This document shows positions 45,702 through 53,554 of a stretch of 64,000 nucleotides of DNA, piece after piece. Made by a program: the position numbers and the translations under genes. A model generated the notes under the pieces. It had not been told where the DNA came from and did not search any database. It saw only the letters and a program-made list of their open reading frames with translations. Origin of the DNA: Candidatus Thiodiazotropha sp. (ex Codakia rugifera) (lineage in GTDB: Bacteria; Pseudomonadota; Gammaproteobacteria; Chromatiales; Chromatiaceae); NCBI GenBank assembly GCA_025656675.1, contig JAHXHN010000003.1:248001-312000 (forward strand). Reading direction: 5' to 3'. Within the stretch, counting starts at the first letter, position 1, and every line of letters begins with the position of its first letter.

Positions 45702-47017
45702 GATGGGAATTTACACAAGACTTTGTCGAACCCCAGGGCCAGAACGACAGCGGTAAGTTGATAATAGAGTTCGAAGGTTATAACTACCAGCCACTGCCGC
45801 TTGAAATCCGTGAAGAAAATCTGCGTCTATTGGGAATGGCCAGGACAGGCGAACAACTCAGGCTCAATCCGGGACGCTATGCCGTACGCATGCTTCTGCC
45901 TGATGGGGAGACCGAGTCTGCCATGGTTACCGTACAAGCCGATGGATTGGCACGGCACAAGATGGGCTGGCAGCCAACGACCCTGTTGGCACGCAAACTC
46001 AAAAGCAAATACACAGAACGAAAATCGATCGCACCCATTCCACCAGCACCTACTTCTCCAAGCCCGATGTTGCCAGAAGATCACGAAACAGAGCCCGGCG
46101 ACAAAGCGATTCCTGAACAGGCACCCATTACCCTTCCGGCAAGTTGGTGTGCACGTTTTCTTGCCTACGACATTGATCAAAAGTGCTGGCTTCCAGCTGA
46201 ATACCCACCGCGTCTGGAACTGCAGGAGCATGGTATTGTGGGTGATACAGTCGCGTCAGAACTGCTTGTTCACGCCCAATATCCTGGTTTGTTTGCCATC
46301 GAGTTACGTGGGCGTGCCGGTGACCAAATCAGTGTTGCCCTGCCGATGGCAGCTCAATCTGATGCCATGAGCTGCCGTCTGGCAATCGTTGATGACGGTG
46401 AGAACATGCGCGCTGAAGCTTCCCTGCTGGGTTACGGCAGTATCGAATTGGTCAGTGACTATATGCAGACCGGTGCACTGCAGGAGGCTGCCGCATTGAT
46501 GACGGATGCCGAGGAACTGCTTTGGGGGAAAATGAGTAATCCGATTGCCGCCGCCCTTGGGGGTTATGCATTGTTGCGCCTCGGAGATCTGGAGCGTCTG
46601 CACAACTGGCCCATGAACCTGGCCTCCTGGTTTGAATGGTTACCCGATGGCGCCGTCATTGCCGGAGAGCTGGCTGCACGCAGGAAGGATCATCCTTCGG
46701 CAGCCAACTTTATGCTATTGGCGGTAAAGCGGGGTTTGCCCCTGTTCAGTGAGGGATACTCTCACCTGCTGTCCCGATTACGTTATTACACACTTTATGG
46801 ACGCAAGCTATTGGGTCAGGGTTTTTCAGCGGATCACGTTGAAGAAGCATTGGATACTGTCCAACAATGGTCACCCGGGGTGGATCTGTCCTATCTGAGC
46901 CTAACACTGGAACAGCTGTCACTCAGTGGTGATGATATTCCTGTACAAGGTCCACCAAGCAGTGAGGGCTGGATGCATTTTGCCCCCGAAAACCCAGATG
47001 TATTACTACCGCTGTAA
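45698..47017 (+). CDS. Unknown partner of the caspase-like protein
   Basis: A 439-residue protein not recognised. Residues 1-105 look like beta-sandwich (WEFTQDFVEPQG, LIIEFEGYNYQPLPLEI). A proline-rich linker follows (about 110-145, IPPAPTSPSPMLP), then a second beta-rich part and a helical C-terminus with repeat-like pairs (LQEAAALMTDAEELLWG; GGYALLRLGDLERLHNW) resembling TPR-type solenoids. Translation is coupled to the caspase (ATGA overlap), so the two probably form a complex; it may be a sensor, adaptor or substrate. Confidence 0.7.
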   Translation: MRWEFTQDFVEPQGQNDSGKLIIEFEGYNYQPLPLEIREENLRLLGMARTGEQLRLNPGRYAVRMLLPDGETESAMVTVQADGLARHKMGWQPTTLLARKLKSKYTERKSIAPIPPAPTSPSPMLPEDHETEPGDKAIPEQAPITLPASWCARFLAYDIDQKCWLPAEYPPRLELQEHGIVGDTVASELLVHAQYPGLFAIELRGRAGDQISVALPMAAQSDAMSCRLAIVDDGENMRAEASLLGYGSIELVSDYMQTGALQEAAALMTDAEELLWGKMSNPIAAALGGYALLRLGDLERLHNWPMNLASWFEWLPDGAVIAGELAARRKDHPSAANFMLLAVKRGLPLFSEGYSHLLSRLRYYTLYGRKLLGQGFSADHVEEALDTVQQWSPGVDLSYLSLTLEQLSLSGDDIPVQGPPSSEGWMHFAPENPDVLLPL

Positions 47018-47187
47018 GTGCAGGAGTCCAGTACCTGGAATCCGATGGAACTGATATCTATCAGATACCAATGAAGTCACCCCTGGTGCAAAGCAAGAAG
47101 TCCTGACAAAGTGCAGATCAGGTGAGGAATTCCAATATCCTTACCTCTATTCACAGTAAGTATAGAATGAGCAAAAGGAGGAGGAAA

Positions 47188-48279
47188 ATGTTCAGGATAG
47201 AAATGCTCCCAGCCCGTCATGGTGATTGCCTATGGATAGAATATGGCGAGCGTACAGCACCTCACAGGCTATTGATAGATGGCGGAACATCCGGCACCTT
47301 CCAGGATATAAAAAAACGTTTCGAAGTAATTCCGGAGTCACAGCGGGAATTTGAATTGCTGGTCGTGACTCATATCGATGCCGATCATATCGCAGGGGTT
47401 CTCAAATTATTGGAAAGCGATTTGCCGGGGGTCAGATTCAAGGACATCTGGTTCAATGGCTGGCGACATTTACCGGATTCGCCTTTGGAGTCGCTGGGGC
47501 CGGTGCAGGGAGAGCGCTTGACTGATTTGCTGGCCAAACCCGATTACCCCTGGAATCTGGCATTCAACGGACAAGCGGTGAAAAATGAAGCAAACGGCAG
47601 TATGGCATACCGGGATCTCGAAGGTGGTATGCGCCTAACCCTGCTCTCTCCAGACCAGGGAAAACTTGCAAAACTCAAGCCCGTGTGGGAAAGGGAGGTA
47701 AAGGCTGCCGGACTCGATCCCAATCGGTTGCAACCCGAATTGGAAGAGGAAGATACCCGCCCTTCTCCGTTAGAGCGTCTTGGTAGCGATAACTTACCCG
47801 ACATTGATGCTTTAGCCGACTCAATATTTGAGGAAGACACATCGGAAGCCAACGGCAGCAGTATTGCGTTGTTGGCGCAATACCAGGACCACAGTGCATT
47901 ACTGAGTGGTGATGCTCACCCCGGCTTATTGGAACATGCCATTGATTGTCTACTGACAAAAACGCATGAAGAGATTCTATCAATCGATCTTTTCAAGTTA
48001 CCCCACCATGGCAGCAAGGCTAATATCAGCCGAGGGCTTCTTGAGAAGTTGTCTTGCGATCGCTACCTGATATCAACCAGTGGCGCTTATTTCAAACACC
48101 CTGATCAAGCTGCAATCGCCCGCGTGATCAAATACGGCGGTAATATGCACTCACTCTTCTTCAATTATGAGACAAAATACAATAAAGTCTGGGCTAACAC
48201 TTCACTGCAGCAGAACCGTGGATATCGAGCACAATTTCCAGTACATAATGAAAAAGGGATCAGCATCGAATTGTCGTAG
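47188..48279 (+). CDS. ComEC/Rec2-like metallo-beta-lactamase-fold hydrolase
   Basis: The start at 47188 is fixed by AGGAGGAGG about 7 bases upstream. The 363-residue protein has the MBL metal site as H62-x-D64-x-D66-H67 (THIDADHIAG), a later SGDAHP (D242, H244) and the ComEC-type LPHHGSK (H273, H274). Unlike ComEC it has no membrane domain. Related soluble MBL proteins sit beside proteases in conflict systems such as type 1 AVAST. It follows the partner gene by 170 bp on the same strand. Nuclease or phosphodiesterase activity is possible but not shown. Confidence 0.85.
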   Translation: MFRIEMLPARHGDCLWIEYGERTAPHRLLIDGGTSGTFQDIKKRFEVIPESQREFELLVVTHIDADHIAGVLKLLESDLPGVRFKDIWFNGWRHLPDSPLESLGPVQGERLTDLLAKPDYPWNLAFNGQAVKNEANGSMAYRDLEGGMRLTLLSPDQGKLAKLKPVWEREVKAAGLDPNRLQPELEEEDTRPSPLERLGSDNLPDIDALADSIFEEDTSEANGSSIALLAQYQDHSALLSGDAHPGLLEHAIDCLLTKTHEEILSIDLFKLPHHGSKANISRGLLEKLSCDRYLISTSGAYFKHPDQAAIARVIKYGGNMHSLFFNYETKYNKVWANTSLQQNRGYRAQFPVHNEKGISIELS

Positions 48280-48550
48280 ACTTTTCATATTGCACCTATG
48301 CAAGACACCCTTGACTCGAATGGTAATAGTTAAATGAAACATGGGACTGTAATGGTTCAAAGCACATCTTTCGGAATGACATAATTTTATAGTACGATCC
48401 GCAATTCATTCTGAAGAGTCTGTAGAATATCCTGATTAAAAAAAACTGAGCGAACCCATCGAGTTGCTTAGCACACTATTTCTTATCTATAAAATTATGG
48501 GTATCAAGATAGCTCGGATGGGAATTTTTTATTGAAGTGGGAGACTTCCA

Positions 48551-49426
48551 ATGGCAAAAAGAAAATTCAAGCCCAATGTCGTTACTTGGAATGATATTGA
48601 CGACCAGAGCAGTCTAGCAAACACGGATCCCAGTCTGAATGATTACCTGGTTCTCGCTGAAGGAGACTCCTGGTTCACCCTTGGAGGCATTCCAACTTCA
48701 AACCTCCTATTTTCCTTGCGCTTTAAAAAGATGACGATGATACTCAATTGTGGCAGTCCGGGAGATACGATTAAGCATGTCTCTGATATCGAAAATAATC
48801 ATCTGTTATTAAAAGCATTGTCACCGGATGGTTACAAATGGAACCTGATATTGTTGAGCGGCGGCGGGAATGATTTGATCGATGAAGTGGACAAAATACT
48901 GATTACTAAAGAGGAGCGGAGTTTAAAACCCGTAAAACATACTGCAGACTATTTTGATAAGAAGAAGTTAAGGAGACTAATAAAAGATATTCAAGACGGG
49001 TATAGACGAATAGTCGCTTTGCGGGATACAGATGGCAGCTTAGCTAAGCATAAGCCTGTACTGGTTCATACTTATGACTACGCCACACCAAGAAACTCTC
49101 CAACGAGATTTTTCACTATACCCACACTTGGACCCTGGCTGTATAAGGCTGTCACAAAAGCGGAAATCCCTAAAGATGATTGGATTGCAGTCTCAATGTT
49201 TCTCACAGACCAGCTTGCGGAGGGCTTGCTGGCACTACAGAAGGGTAAAAACAAGATAAAGAAGTTTTATGTCGTCGATACCAGAGGCACTTTAAAGATG
49301 GCAGCACTAAACACGACAGGTGATAATGGTGATTGGTTGAATGAGATACATCCCAACTCAGACGGCTATAAAAAAATCGCAAAAGTGATGGAAAAGAGTA
49401 TAAGGTCACTTCTAAAAAAGAGGTAG
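48551..49426 (+). CDS. SGNH/GDSL-family hydrolase
   Basis: A 291-residue cytoplasmic SGNH hydrolase. Block I is EGDSW with nucleophile S40; block III is GGGND with N107; block V is NEIHP with catalytic H267. The usual Asp three residues before that His is Asn (N264), a variant that should be checked against relatives. A GGGAG ribosome-binding site precedes the ATG. The 271-bp spacer upstream suggests a separate promoter, but direction and location group it with the caspase-MBL genes. Confidence 0.8.
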   Translation: MAKRKFKPNVVTWNDIDDQSSLANTDPSLNDYLVLAEGDSWFTLGGIPTSNLLFSLRFKKMTMILNCGSPGDTIKHVSDIENNHLLLKALSPDGYKWNLILLSGGGNDLIDEVDKILITKEERSLKPVKHTADYFDKKKLRRLIKDIQDGYRRIVALRDTDGSLAKHKPVLVHTYDYATPRNSPTRFFTIPTLGPWLYKAVTKAEIPKDDWIAVSMFLTDQLAEGLLALQKGKNKIKKFYVVDTRGTLKMAALNTTGDNGDWLNEIHPNSDGYKKIAKVMEKSIRSLLKKR

Positions 49427-49929
49427 TCACATTTACTGCTTGGATAAGGGACCCCTATACATAGCACTTTACAATGCACCGATTAATAGACGGCGCAATA
49501 TCCTGGAACAGGAATTGATGAACTCACATTGACAGTTCAATTTGTATCGACCTGCTCAGGCATCTGGTGTTACACACGTCGGGCAAACAAGCATTCAGAA
49601 ACCTTTACCATGAATTTCAGTAACTCAGTATAGGTAGATCTCATACTCAACGATCGATATACATATTTATAAGAACATGTGACTGCGCATACCTATACAC
49701 CAATAATCAAAGTGGATGCCTAACTTTTAAATTAGAACAATCTGTAAAATATATATCTGGGTTAGTGCGAAAAGTGTGTATATACTTTAGATACGCCTGT
49801 GGGCTTAGTGGAATATGGATCAGTCCCCACTTTTTTTATATATTTCATATAGTGGAAGTGTGAAGTATTGCTGTTCAACTTGATGATGTAGATCGCAATT
49901 AATCTCACATTCAATAGAGGGAACTCACA
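49427..49929. other. 503-bp AT-rich spacer with a terminator-like hairpin
   Basis: No gene is seen. A GTGGG/CCCAC-type hairpin at 49799-49830, followed by seven T residues (49831-49837), looks like a Rho-independent terminator on the plus strand, but no obvious CDS ends nearby. It may end the SGNH transcript (~370 bp downstream of its stop) or a short RNA. The promoter of the lipoprotein gene must also be here. Confidence 0.45.
49799..49837 (+). terminator. Hairpin followed by T7
   Basis: GTGGG at 49799-49803 pairs with the CCCAC end at 49826-49830 (an alternative register AGTGG/CCACT also works), and seven T follow directly. It is oriented for plus-strand transcripts. Confidence 0.5.
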
Positions 49930-52050
49930 ATGATCAAGCTATGCGTATCCGTGAAATACCTTTTGACAATAGCTTTGATTGCGGGAGTTTTATCGACCCT
50001 GGGTTGTGACGATGCAAAGAAGCTCGTGATCCGGTCAGGAAGTGTTGACTTTAATGACCGAATTCGAGTAGATCTTGATCCCCTGTCTACCGAACAGAAA
50101 AATGATCCGCAACGCTTTTTTGCGAGCGGAATGCTAAATGATAAATTAACCGCATTGGTCAGCGAACTCTATCCTTCAGTATTATTAGAAACGGAACTGT
50201 CCAAGCTACGTGCCAGCGAAGTCTATTGGATGACCGGTATTGGAGGTCGGATTGCACCCACCCTGGCGCTATCATATGAAACCTTGTTACTCGATATTAA
50301 AACAATTAATGATGAAAAGTTTACCTATAGCAAATCCCATAGAAGCCAGGACGGCGAGTGGAAGGACTCTAAGCTTCCTGCAACAGTTCTGAGCATCCAC
50401 AAAAGACTCGGCCTGTCTAATCCAGTTACCAGACAGATATTGTTGATCGATGGCAAAATCGCACATATTGAGCCTGCCGGTATATTAAATAATACCAGTC
50501 TTTGGATACAACGTTGCAGCGATAGTTCGTTGGTTAATCATCCCGACTCACCTCCCTATGGTATAGCAGCGGGTTGTACCGAGTTTAAGTTAACACCGGA
50601 GATCTGTGGTAGCCAGCCAACACGCATTGCGATCAATCATTACCCACCCTTTACAGTAGTGCGTTGTCAGTTGAATGTGGATACTGATGTCAGTTTTCGC
50701 TTGCGCCCAGAGCTTGCTAAAGCCACACTCACAAGTAACCTCAACTATCGACAACATACCGTTCTGCCACATATCAAGATTATTCCGGTTGATGAAGGTA
50801 GACGTTTGGTGAGGCCATTGCAGTTTGAGATGATGGATGATGATGACGGTGCCAATTTTTGGTATTTTGAGGTGCAAGATAATGGTCGGCGCTGGAAAGA
50901 AAACTTTGCGCCAAATCTCTTCGTCAGCCAAGTTAAAATATTTCATCGTCAAGGTGAGTTGCCCACAGATGAGCCGCGTTATTTGAATGCGAGTGAAATA
51001 CGAAAACTGCGATTTGGTCGTGGAAGTTGGGGATGTAGTGCTGTCAACAATAATCAGGGACATGGTGTGATTGACATGCAGCGTGATTGCGAAATCAGCG
51101 ACAATCGTGCAGTTTTATTGACTACGCCCTCCTATCAGCATGCCAATCCTTCAACCGCCTTGCGCTGGAGTCTGGAACTACGCGCTAGCGCCCCGAGCAC
51201 CGATTTATATCTAGAATTCATGGTGAAGGAACGTCCGGCAACTGCTGCACGAGGATTACGTGTTGCTCCACCTGTCTTGGATATGGGTAACGTACAGGAA
51301 GGCGTAGACAGTAAGATTGGGACAATCCAGATTATCAACGAGGGGAATACGGCTGTAACAATTGAACGGCTCATATTACAGGGAAGCGATCACAATGCCT
51401 TTCAATTGGGTACGTTCAGCTTACCCCACAGCTTAGCACCTGGTGAACACGCCGGGCTTGACCTTACTTTCATGCCACACCGGGTAGGTCGTTTTGAAGG
51501 CTCGCTGGTTGTACATGGCGCCGATGTAGCGGGTGCCAAGAATATACAAACACAACTCTATGGCTACGGTGTGGATCTGGCTCTTGATCTTTCACCAGTG
51601 GAAGCTAACTTCGCTCGCCCAGGCAGGGCGGAGGAGAGTTATCGCAAGTATTTTCAGCTGGGGAATGTGGGTCACATACCCATTGAGCTTGGTGCGATTC
51701 ATATAGTTGGGCAAGATGCAAACACATTCCATATTTTATCTGGTCGTTGCCTCGATACTGATCAGATAAATCGTTCAAATGAAACAAATGATATGCTCTC
51801 GGGAGAGTTCGAATGTATAGAGGTACTATACGTTCCATCACAACAAGGGGAGCATCGGGCGCAGTTATGGCTGGAAACCAGTGCCGGAGTAACGAGTGCG
51901 CAACTCTATGGCCACTGCATTGGTCATTGTACGATCGGTGCCTCTCCGGGACCGGACTCCCCACTAACACCTGTGAGTGAACCGGATGGATCCGGCCGGG
52001 TACTTGTACCAAGTACTAACGAAAGCCTACATCAAATGCAACCTATGTGA
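49930..52050 (+). CDS. Large lipoprotein with choice-of-anchor-D domains
   Basis: A 706-residue lipoprotein. The signal peptide ends in the lipobox LSTLGC with acylated C26; the following DD (Asp at +2) would favour the inner membrane. The first ~430 residues are unrecognised. From about residue 440 there are two ASH/choice-of-anchor-D immunoglobulin-like repeats (VAPPVLDMGNVQEG..., LSPVEANFARPGRAEE...), with several cysteines near the end (CLDTD, FECIEV, CIGHC). It may belong to the caspase island by position and strand, though a 500-bp spacer intervenes. Confidence 0.7.
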   Translation: MIKLCVSVKYLLTIALIAGVLSTLGCDDAKKLVIRSGSVDFNDRIRVDLDPLSTEQKNDPQRFFASGMLNDKLTALVSELYPSVLLETELSKLRASEVYWMTGIGGRIAPTLALSYETLLLDIKTINDEKFTYSKSHRSQDGEWKDSKLPATVLSIHKRLGLSNPVTRQILLIDGKIAHIEPAGILNNTSLWIQRCSDSSLVNHPDSPPYGIAAGCTEFKLTPEICGSQPTRIAINHYPPFTVVRCQLNVDTDVSFRLRPELAKATLTSNLNYRQHTVLPHIKIIPVDEGRRLVRPLQFEMMDDDDGANFWYFEVQDNGRRWKENFAPNLFVSQVKIFHRQGELPTDEPRYLNASEIRKLRFGRGSWGCSAVNNNQGHGVIDMQRDCEISDNRAVLLTTPSYQHANPSTALRWSLELRASAPSTDLYLEFMVKERPATAARGLRVAPPVLDMGNVQEGVDSKIGTIQIINEGNTAVTIERLILQGSDHNAFQLGTFSLPHSLAPGEHAGLDLTFMPHRVGRFEGSLVVHGADVAGAKNIQTQLYGYGVDLALDLSPVEANFARPGRAEESYRKYFQLGNVGHIPIELGAIHIVGQDANTFHILSGRCLDTDQINRSNETNDMLSGEFECIEVLYVPSQQGEHRAQLWLETSAGVTSAQLYGHCIGHCTIGASPGPDSPLTPVSEPDGSGRVLVPSTNESLHQMQPM

Positions 52051-52334
52051 AGTTGTTTTGAACACTTGTTTTATCTGAACCACTGGATGTGGTTCCACTA
52101 TTATTTGGACACCCGCATAAAAGAACATGTATCCGTGCATGCACTTGTAACTATCGTACTTGACCCGAGTAGAATAACTATAACTAACTATGATCAAGCC
52201 AAGAGGTGAAATACTGATTTTCTGTAGTGAAAACCATAACTAAAGACATGCTCATCATTTAGTTTTTTGCTAATCATTAGTATCAAATTACTAATATTTC
52301 ATTATGTAATGAATATTTTATTGATGATTGGGTT

Positions 52335-52553
52335 TTAAACCATCAATTCCTGAATCTGCTCATTCAGCACTTCCGCACACGCAGGTTTATGTAGCACTCT
52401 AAGACCTGATGCTTCGATCAACTGTGACATGGTCAACTCCAAATCACGGAGAATGATACTATTGTCATCGATGACCAGGAGAGAGATGCAGGGGCTCTGG
52501 TGCCAATGAACACAACTCTCGCGACATAAGAATAGTTTCACTTTTAGACGCAA
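52335..52553 (-). pseudogene. Possible hybrid histidine kinase remnant (receiver end)
   Basis: A short frame reads LLVIDDNSIILRDLEL, the start of a receiver domain with its acidic DD pair, then runs straight into ASGLRVLHKPACAEVLNEQIQ, which matches receiver C-termini of the LHKP type seen in NahK/ErcS'-like hybrid kinases. The middle of the receiver is missing, and the upstream kinase core is absent. Call is tentative. Confidence 0.4.
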
Positions 52554-52787
52554 CTGATAGCGACGCTCATATCGATAAATTATGTGAAATGCCTATTGGC
52601 ATAGGGGTAACAAGGGAGTCCGATGATGATGCCTGGAAACCATATAAACTTGAATCATAATTAGCACATACCTGTAGTGACGGGGCTTTGGCCAGGTATT
52701 TATCTAATCGACCACAATCATCCGGGTCATTATCTGACTATGGATCTTGAAAATGTATTAAATTCAGCGCACGTACTTTTCCAGTAG

Positions 52788-53090
52788 AAAATTAAGCAAA
52801 ATGAGCGCTTTCCGTCCTATATAGAAACAGCCCTGCTTGAACGAATTAATGAGACACTTGCAATTGATTCTGAAGAACGAGCCAATGCATTGAGACAGGC
52901 TGCGATTCAGTGACATGTTGAACATTTGACCAAACGGAAACAGGAAGTGATGGCACTGCTCGTCTCAGGGTATTCAATTAAGCAGATGGCACAAGAACTG
53001 GAAATCAGTTATCGGACTGTATAGGTTCACCGATGCCGAGTTTATGAGAAGATGGAGGTTGAATCGCTTACTGAATTGATAAAGATGGTA
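52788..53090 (+). pseudogene. Decayed FixJ/NarL-type LuxR-family response regulator
   Basis: One frame, from 52788 onward, reads ERINETLAIDSEERANALRQ, then a TGA, then HVEHLTKRKQEVMALLVSGYS, then the helix-turn-helix KQMAQELEISYRTV, a TAG, then VHRCRVYEKMEVESLTELIK. The two stops are single-codon nonsense changes in an otherwise perfect LuxR-type output domain. The receiver domain upstream is not recognisable. The gene is inactive. Confidence 0.8.
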
Positions 53091-53554
53091 CATGTTATCG
53101 TATTTTTTTTACGCCGAAGCAGTGCTTAGCCAGACAAAGTGCCGCTCTAACGCCTATTCCTTCAATACCTCAATCTGTATCACGATCCGCACTCAGTTCA
53201 TTGGTGTGCACCCGGCAGGCCGCCGGACCTTTCAGACCCAACAGCATGGCATCCTTCAAACAAGTTCCGATACCCTGACCGTCGGAACTGCATTCACCCT
53301 GAGTACTCTTTCACACTGATTGTAGAACGTTGCGACAAAATCTTCGTTTTCAGTCAACTGATCTCGCTATAGTGCAATACGAATTAATATACATTCGCTA
53401 TACTTCTTCGAATACTTATTTCACATGGCAATCCAATATGTCGCCGAGTAGTAAATAAGTTGACAGCGACATTGGAAAGCCAATCAAGTTTTCATCGCAG
53501 CAAGTCTGAATATTGACCAAATCGTCTAATCAGTTTGCAAATGAGGTGTATCGA

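Larger units (their letters stand above)
52051..53554. other. 1.5-kb region of decayed genes and the promoter of the kor operon
   Basis: Besides the two regulator remnants listed separately there is no intact gene. The minus strand of 53100-53330 reads as a broken frame of unknown origin (fragments GIGTCLKDAMLLGLKGPAAC and LCLAKHCFGVKK), perhaps another decayed gene. The last 200 bp are AT-rich, with a twice-occurring TCGCTATA(G/C)T motif near 53367 and 53397, and should hold the promoter of the next operon. Confidence 0.5.

Noticed and set aside
53092..53319. 75-codon plus-strand frame after the LuxR remnant
   Set aside because: Cys/Ser/Thr-rich with no domain; it lies in decayed DNA, and the opposite strand shows more protein-like fragments.
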